From the NCBI RefSeq assembly GCF_022436705.1, contig NZ_JAKUHT010000025.1, forward strand, positions 44,073-108,072: DNA of 64,000 bases. The letters run 5' to 3'. Shown piece by piece: positions 60,619-64,000 of this stretch. Source of the DNA: Nocardioides sp. CFH 31398. GTDB taxonomy: Bacteria > Actinomycetota > Actinomycetes > Propionibacteriales > Nocardioidaceae. Numbering within the stretch: the first letter of the stretch is position 1; every line of letters begins with the position of its first letter. Below the pieces are notes generated by a model. The model made no database searches and was not told the DNA's origin. It saw nothing but the letters and a program-made list of their open reading frames with translations. The position numbers and the translations under genes were made by a program.

Positions 60619-61629
60619 ATGGACTACAGGCACCTCGGCAACAGCGGTCTCAAGATCTCCGAGATCACCTACGGCAACTGGCTCACCCACGGTTCGCAGG
60701 TCGAGAACGACGTCGCCACGCAGTGCGTGCGCGCCGCCCTCGACGCGGGCATCACGACGTTCGACACCGCGGACGTCTACGCCAACACCCAGGCCGAGAC
60801 GGTGCTCGGCGACGCCCTCAAGGGCGAGCGGCGCGAGTCGCTGGAGATCTTCACCAAAGTCTACTTCCCGACGGGCCCGAAGGGCCCGAACGACACCGGC
60901 CTGTCGCGCAAGCACATCATGGAGTCCATCGACGGGTCGCTGACGCGCCTGCAGACGGACCACGTCGACCTCTACCAGGCCCACCGCTACGACTCCTTCA
61001 CCCCGCTGGAGGAGACGATGCAGGCCTTCGCGGACGTCGTCCGCGCGGGCAAGGCGCACTACATCGGCGTGTCCGAGTGGACCGCCGACCAGCTCCGCGC
61101 CGGTGTGGAGCTCGCGCGAGACCTCGGCTTCCAGCTGGTGTCGAGCCAGCCGCAGTACTCGATGCTGTGGCGCGTCATCGAGGACGAGGTCGTGCCCACC
61201 AGCCGCGAGCTGGGCGTCTCCCAGATCGTCTGGTCGCCGATCGCCCAGGGCGTGCTGTCGGGCAAGTACAAGCCGGGCGAGGACCTGCCGGAGGGCTCCC
61301 GCGCCACCGACGAGAAGGGCGGCGCCGACATGATCAAGCGGTACATGCGCGACGACGTCCTCGAGCGCGTGCAGCAGCTGGTCCCGATCGCGCAGGAGCT
61401 CGACCTGACCATGGCGCAGCTCGCCGTGGCGTGGGTGCTGCAGAACGACAACGTCGCCGCCGCGCTGATCGGCGCCTCGCGGCCGGAGCAGGTCCACGAG
61501 AACGTCGCCGCCTCCGGCGTGACGATCCCCGACGAGCTGATGAGCCGCATCGACGAGGCCCTCGGCGACGTCGTGGAGCGCGACGCCTCGAAGACCGCCG
61601 AGCAGACCCCGAAGGAGCGGTTCAGCTGA
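60619..61629 (+). CDS. Aldo/keto reductase
   Basis: 336 residues, TIM barrel. Catalytic tetrad Asp49, Tyr54 (TTFDTADVYAN), Lys80 (EIFTKVYFP) and His122 (LYQAHRYD). The opening MDYRHLGNSGLKISEITYGN and the C-terminal IGASRPEQVHENVAA are typical of the voltage-gated potassium channel beta-subunit-like AKR group. It reduces carbonyls with NADPH; the substrate is unknown. Its TGA overlaps the CTG start of the rhodanese gene, forming a three-gene coupled operon. Confidence 0.92.
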   Translation: MDYRHLGNSGLKISEITYGNWLTHGSQVENDVATQCVRAALDAGITTFDTADVYANTQAETVLGDALKGERRESLEIFTKVYFPTGPKGPNDTGLSRKHIMESIDGSLTRLQTDHVDLYQAHRYDSFTPLEETMQAFADVVRAGKAHYIGVSEWTADQLRAGVELARDLGFQLVSSQPQYSMLWRVIEDEVVPTSRELGVSQIVWSPIAQGVLSGKYKPGEDLPEGSRATDEKGGADMIKRYMRDDVLERVQQLVPIAQELDLTMAQLAVAWVLQNDNVAAALIGASRPEQVHENVAASGVTIPDELMSRIDEALGDVVERDASKTAEQTPKERFS

Positions 61630-62462
61630 GCGGCCCGCTGGTCTCCGTCGCCGACCTCGCCGACCTGATGTCGGCGGGGCCGGTGACGCTGCTCGACGTC
61701 CGCTGGCGGCTCGGCGCGACCGACGGGCGCCAGCAGCACGAGGCGGGACACCTGCCCGGCGCGTCGTACGTCGACATGGACGAGGCCCTCGCCGACCACA
61801 CCGTCGTCGACGACGCGATCAGGGGAGGCCGGCACCCGCTGCCCGACCCCGAGCTCTTCGGGTCGTTCATGCGGGCCCTCGGCGTACGACGTGACGTGCC
61901 GGTCGTCTGCTACGACGACGTCGGCGGCACCTCCGCGGCCCGCGCGTGGTGGCTGCTGCGCCACCACGGCCACGAGTCCGTGGCGGTGCTCGACGGTGGG
62001 TACTCGGCCTGGGTCGCCGAGGGCCGGCCCGTCGAGACCGGGCCCGGGCCCGAGAAGGAGCCGGGCGACTTCGAGCCCGGCCCCGGCGTGATGCCGCTCG
62101 CGGAGCCGGACGACCTCCTCGACGGCCGCGTCGTCCTCGACGCGCGGCCGGGGGAGCGGTTCCGCGGGGAGAGCGAGCCGGTCGACCCGGTCGCCGGCCA
62201 CGTGCCCGGCGCCCGCAGCGCCCCGGCCGCCGAGAACCTCGGCGAGGACCAGCGGCTGCGGCCGCTGGACGAGCTGCGGGAGCGGTACGCCGCGCTCGGG
62301 GCGCTCGACGGCGACGAGGTCGCCGTCTACTGCGGCTCCGGGATCACCGCGACGCACGACGTCCTCGTGCTGGAGGCGCTCGGCCGCACGGCGGCGCTCT
62401 ACCCGGGGTCGTGGAGCCACTGGGTGACCGACCCCGACCGACCCGTGGAGGTGGGACCGTGA
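61626..62462 (+). CDS. Rhodanese-type sulfurtransferase, apparent CTG start
   Basis: 278 residues with two rhodanese domains. The catalytic Cys236 is in VYCGSGITATH, the CGSG[IV]T loop of 3-mercaptopyruvate sulfurtransferases. The N-domain has AGHLPGASYVDMDEAL and VVCYDDVGGTSAARAWWLL. The start is read as CTG (61626): AAGGAG lies eight bases upstream and the codon overlaps the upstream stop as CTGA, like the GTGA overlap that links it to the next gene. The first ATG (61668) would remove part of the first fold unit. It transfers sulfane sulfur. Confidence 0.85.
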   Translation: MSGPLVSVADLADLMSAGPVTLLDVRWRLGATDGRQQHEAGHLPGASYVDMDEALADHTVVDDAIRGGRHPLPDPELFGSFMRALGVRRDVPVVCYDDVGGTSAARAWWLLRHHGHESVAVLDGGYSAWVAEGRPVETGPGPEKEPGDFEPGPGVMPLAEPDDLLDGRVVLDARPGERFRGESEPVDPVAGHVPGARSAPAAENLGEDQRLRPLDELRERYAALGALDGDEVAVYCGSGITATHDVLVLEALGRTAALYPGSWSHWVTDPDRPVEVGP

Positions 62463-63376
62463 CCGACCCGTCCAGCCACACCGACGACCCGGACCTGAGG
62501 AAGCTCGGGCTCGGGACCGCCGCCCTTGGCCGCCCGGAGTACATCAACCTCCACACGCAGGTGGCCGACGACCTCGGGGACTCGCGGTTCGACCGCGAGG
62601 CCCTCGAGCGCCACGCCCACCGCGTGCTCGAGGCGGCGTGGACCGCGGGCGTCCGCCACTTCGACACGGCCCGCTCGTACGGCGCCGGCGAGGCGTTCCT
62701 CGGTTCCTGGCTCGCCGCCCACCCCGGGCGCCGGGAGGAGATCCGGCTGGGATCGAAGTGGGGCTACACCTACGTCGCGGACTTCCGCCCCGGGGCCGAC
62801 GTCCACGAGACGAAGGACCACTCGCTCGAGACGTTCGAGCGGCAGTGGGCGGAGACGCTCGAGGCGCTGGGCGGACCGCCCGACCTGTACCTCGTCCACA
62901 GCCTGACCTCGGACTCCCCGGCCCTCGACGACCGCGCGCTGCTGGCCCGGTTGGGCGAGCTGCGCGCGGACGGCGTGCGGGTCGGCCTGTCGACGAGCGG
63001 CCCCGACCAGGGTGACGTCCTGCTGCGGGCGCTGTCGCTGCCGGACTGCCCGTTCACGACCGTGCAGGCGACCTGGAACGTGCTGGAGACCTCGGTCGAG
63101 CCCGCCCTCGCCCGGGCCCACGACGCGGGCTACCTCGTCGTCGTGAAGGAGGCCCTGGCGAACGGCCGCCTCGCGGACTCCGACGAGCAGGCCGCGCAGG
63201 CGCTGGCCGCGGCGATGGCGCTGCCGTACGTCGACGTCGTCCTCTCGGGCGCGAGCAGCGTGGAGCAGCTGCGCAGCAACCTCGCCGCGGCGTCGTACGA
63301 GGGGGAGGCGTTCGACCTCCCGCCCGAGTCGCCGGAGGACTACTGGGCGACCCGGAAGTCGCTGGCCTGGTCGTGA
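62459..63376 (+). CDS. Aldo/keto reductase
   Basis: 305 residues from a GTG with GGAGG seven bases upstream, overlapping the rhodanese stop by four bases. The opening LGLGTAALGRPEYINLHT, Asp/Tyr in VRHFDTARSYGAGEAFL, Lys in GSKWGYTYVADF and His in LYLVHSLTSDS give a plausible AKR tetrad. It is a different subfamily from the first AKR of this operon. The substrate is unknown. With the rhodanese between two reductases, the operon may deal with reactive sulfur or carbonyl species; this is inference. Confidence 0.87.
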   Translation: MTDPSSHTDDPDLRKLGLGTAALGRPEYINLHTQVADDLGDSRFDREALERHAHRVLEAAWTAGVRHFDTARSYGAGEAFLGSWLAAHPGRREEIRLGSKWGYTYVADFRPGADVHETKDHSLETFERQWAETLEALGGPPDLYLVHSLTSDSPALDDRALLARLGELRADGVRVGLSTSGPDQGDVLLRALSLPDCPFTTVQATWNVLETSVEPALARAHDAGYLVVVKEALANGRLADSDEQAAQALAAAMALPYVDVVLSGASSVEQLRSNLAAASYEGEAFDLPPESPEDYWATRKSLAWS

Positions 63377-63454
63377 CGCCTGGTGGTCGAGGACCCGATG
63401 CCGAACGTCCACGACGTCGGCCGGCGGGATCATGGGTAGGACGCGACGGTCGGT

Positions 63455-64000
63455 CTACGTCCTGAGGTTGAAGGTGGCTTCGCCGTCGGTCCAGCGGGTG
63501 TCGTAGCGGGGGTCGTGGGCTCGTCGGTGGTGGTGGGGGCAGAGCAGGGCGACGTCCGCAAGGCGGGTGGTGCCGCCCTTCGCCCAGGCGTGGAGGTGGT
63601 GGCCGTCGCACCAGGCGGCGGGGATGGTGCAGCCGCGGGCCTGGCAGGTGTGGTGGGCGATCTCGGCGGCGCGGCGGATGGCGCCCTCGATGAGGCGGCG
63701 GGAGCGGCCGGCGTCGAGGATGACCGACGTCCCGGACAGCACGTAGGGGTGGATCCCCGCGTTGCACGCCAGGCGGCGTGCCTGCTCCAGGGTGATGTCG
63801 ACGCCGGTGGTGGTGGTCGCGAACCCGGCGTGCTCGAGGTCGTCGCGGAGCTTCTCGGCGTCGATGAGGACCGCGACGGTCACGGCGTTGCCGTGGCGGT
63901 GGGGCAGGTCGGTGGTGTCGAGCTTCTCGAGCAGGGTGCACAGGGCCTGTCCGCGGCGCTCGGGGCCGGTGAGGTGCTGGCCGTCGACCGCGGGCTCCTC
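63455..64000 (-). CDS. DUF222/HNH endonuclease family protein, C-terminal part
   Basis: 182 codons; the frame is open at base 64000, so the gene continues beyond the window. The HNH motif is AWCDGHHLHAWAKGGTT followed by LLCPHHHRRAHD, with zinc Cys in CQARGC. Upstream the sequence (DAGRSRRLIEGAIRRAAEIA) fits the end of DUF222, the 13E12-repeat family that is present in many copies in actinobacterial genomes. A nuclease function is inferred from the motif; mobility is suspected but unproven. Confidence 0.9.
   Translation of the reverse strand, partial: EEPAVDGQHLTGPERRGQALCTLLEKLDTTDLPHRHGNAVTVAVLIDAEKLRDDLEHAGFATTTTGVDITLEQARRLACNAGIHPYVLSGTSVILDAGRSRRLIEGAIRRAAEIAHHTCQARGCTIPAAWCDGHHLHAWAKGGTTRLADVALLCPHHHRRAHDPRYDTRWTDGEATFNLRT

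Overview
The window is chromosomal DNA of a very high-G+C actinobacterium. The gene content fits a Nocardioidaceae-type organism (Nocardioides-like): a HrdB-type sigma factor with a Lys/Ala-rich N-terminus, actinobacteria-restricted families (DUF4192, DUF5998, DUF7455, LprG-type lipoprotein, DUF222/HNH), an ergothioneine operon, frequent GTG starts and apparently leaderless genes. I see no tRNA, rRNA, CRISPR array, insertion sequence or prophage. Coding strand composition looks uniform, so most of this is vertically inherited core genome, with one catabolic cluster (vanillate-type) as the clearest accessory element.

Layout. 1-10 kb: the 3' part of polA, a flippase-like membrane protein, a giant secreted aspartate-rich protein (about 18 modules of 75 residues), a methyltransferase and a protein of fourteen exact-length decapeptide repeats. 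10-16.7 kb: rpsA, a DJ-1/PfpI-AraC regulator facing a small membrane protein, a SIMPL protein, coaE, a GH3 lipoprotein, and a group-2 sigma factor that has lost its stop codon. 17-25.5 kb: oligopeptidase B, dinB, DUF4192, a glutamate-cysteine ligase family enzyme, UspA, a VOC protein, GNAT and an HhH-GPD protein. 25.6-30 kb: sigA, a small unknown gene with a near-perfect SOS box, and two paralogous secreted proteins.

30-35 kb: egtABCD (no egtE), a DUF456 protein and a DUF7455 zinc-ribbon protein. 35-47.5 kb: topoisomerase IV as two separated genes, parE (apparently starting with ATC) and parC; parC leads an operon with lprG and a P55-type exporter. Between them lie a GH30-like secreted glycosidase and a carbonic anhydrase; after parC, divergently, comes a GNAT/acyl-CoA synthetase fusion. 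47.6-52 kb: iclR-vanA-vanB-transporter, a complete vanillate uptake and O-demethylation unit with palindromic operator candidates. 52-64 kb: an OafA-type acyltransferase, DUF5998, an alkaline-phosphatase-superfamily enzyme, a two-component system with a PepSY protein, thymidine kinase, an RNase HI with an extra N-terminal CxxC segment, two aldo/keto reductases around a rhodanese, and the 3' end of a DUF222/HNH gene.

The most interesting signals are regulatory or about gene boundaries: an 11-bp-periodic TTCAG direct-repeat motif at the two-component operon, at its PepSY neighbour and at sigA; an SOS box on an unknown 82-residue protein; at least nine genes with a TANNNT hexamer exactly six bases before the start codon; a sigma factor whose stop codon appears mutated from TGA to TGC; and two genes whose only sensible starts are ATC and CTG.
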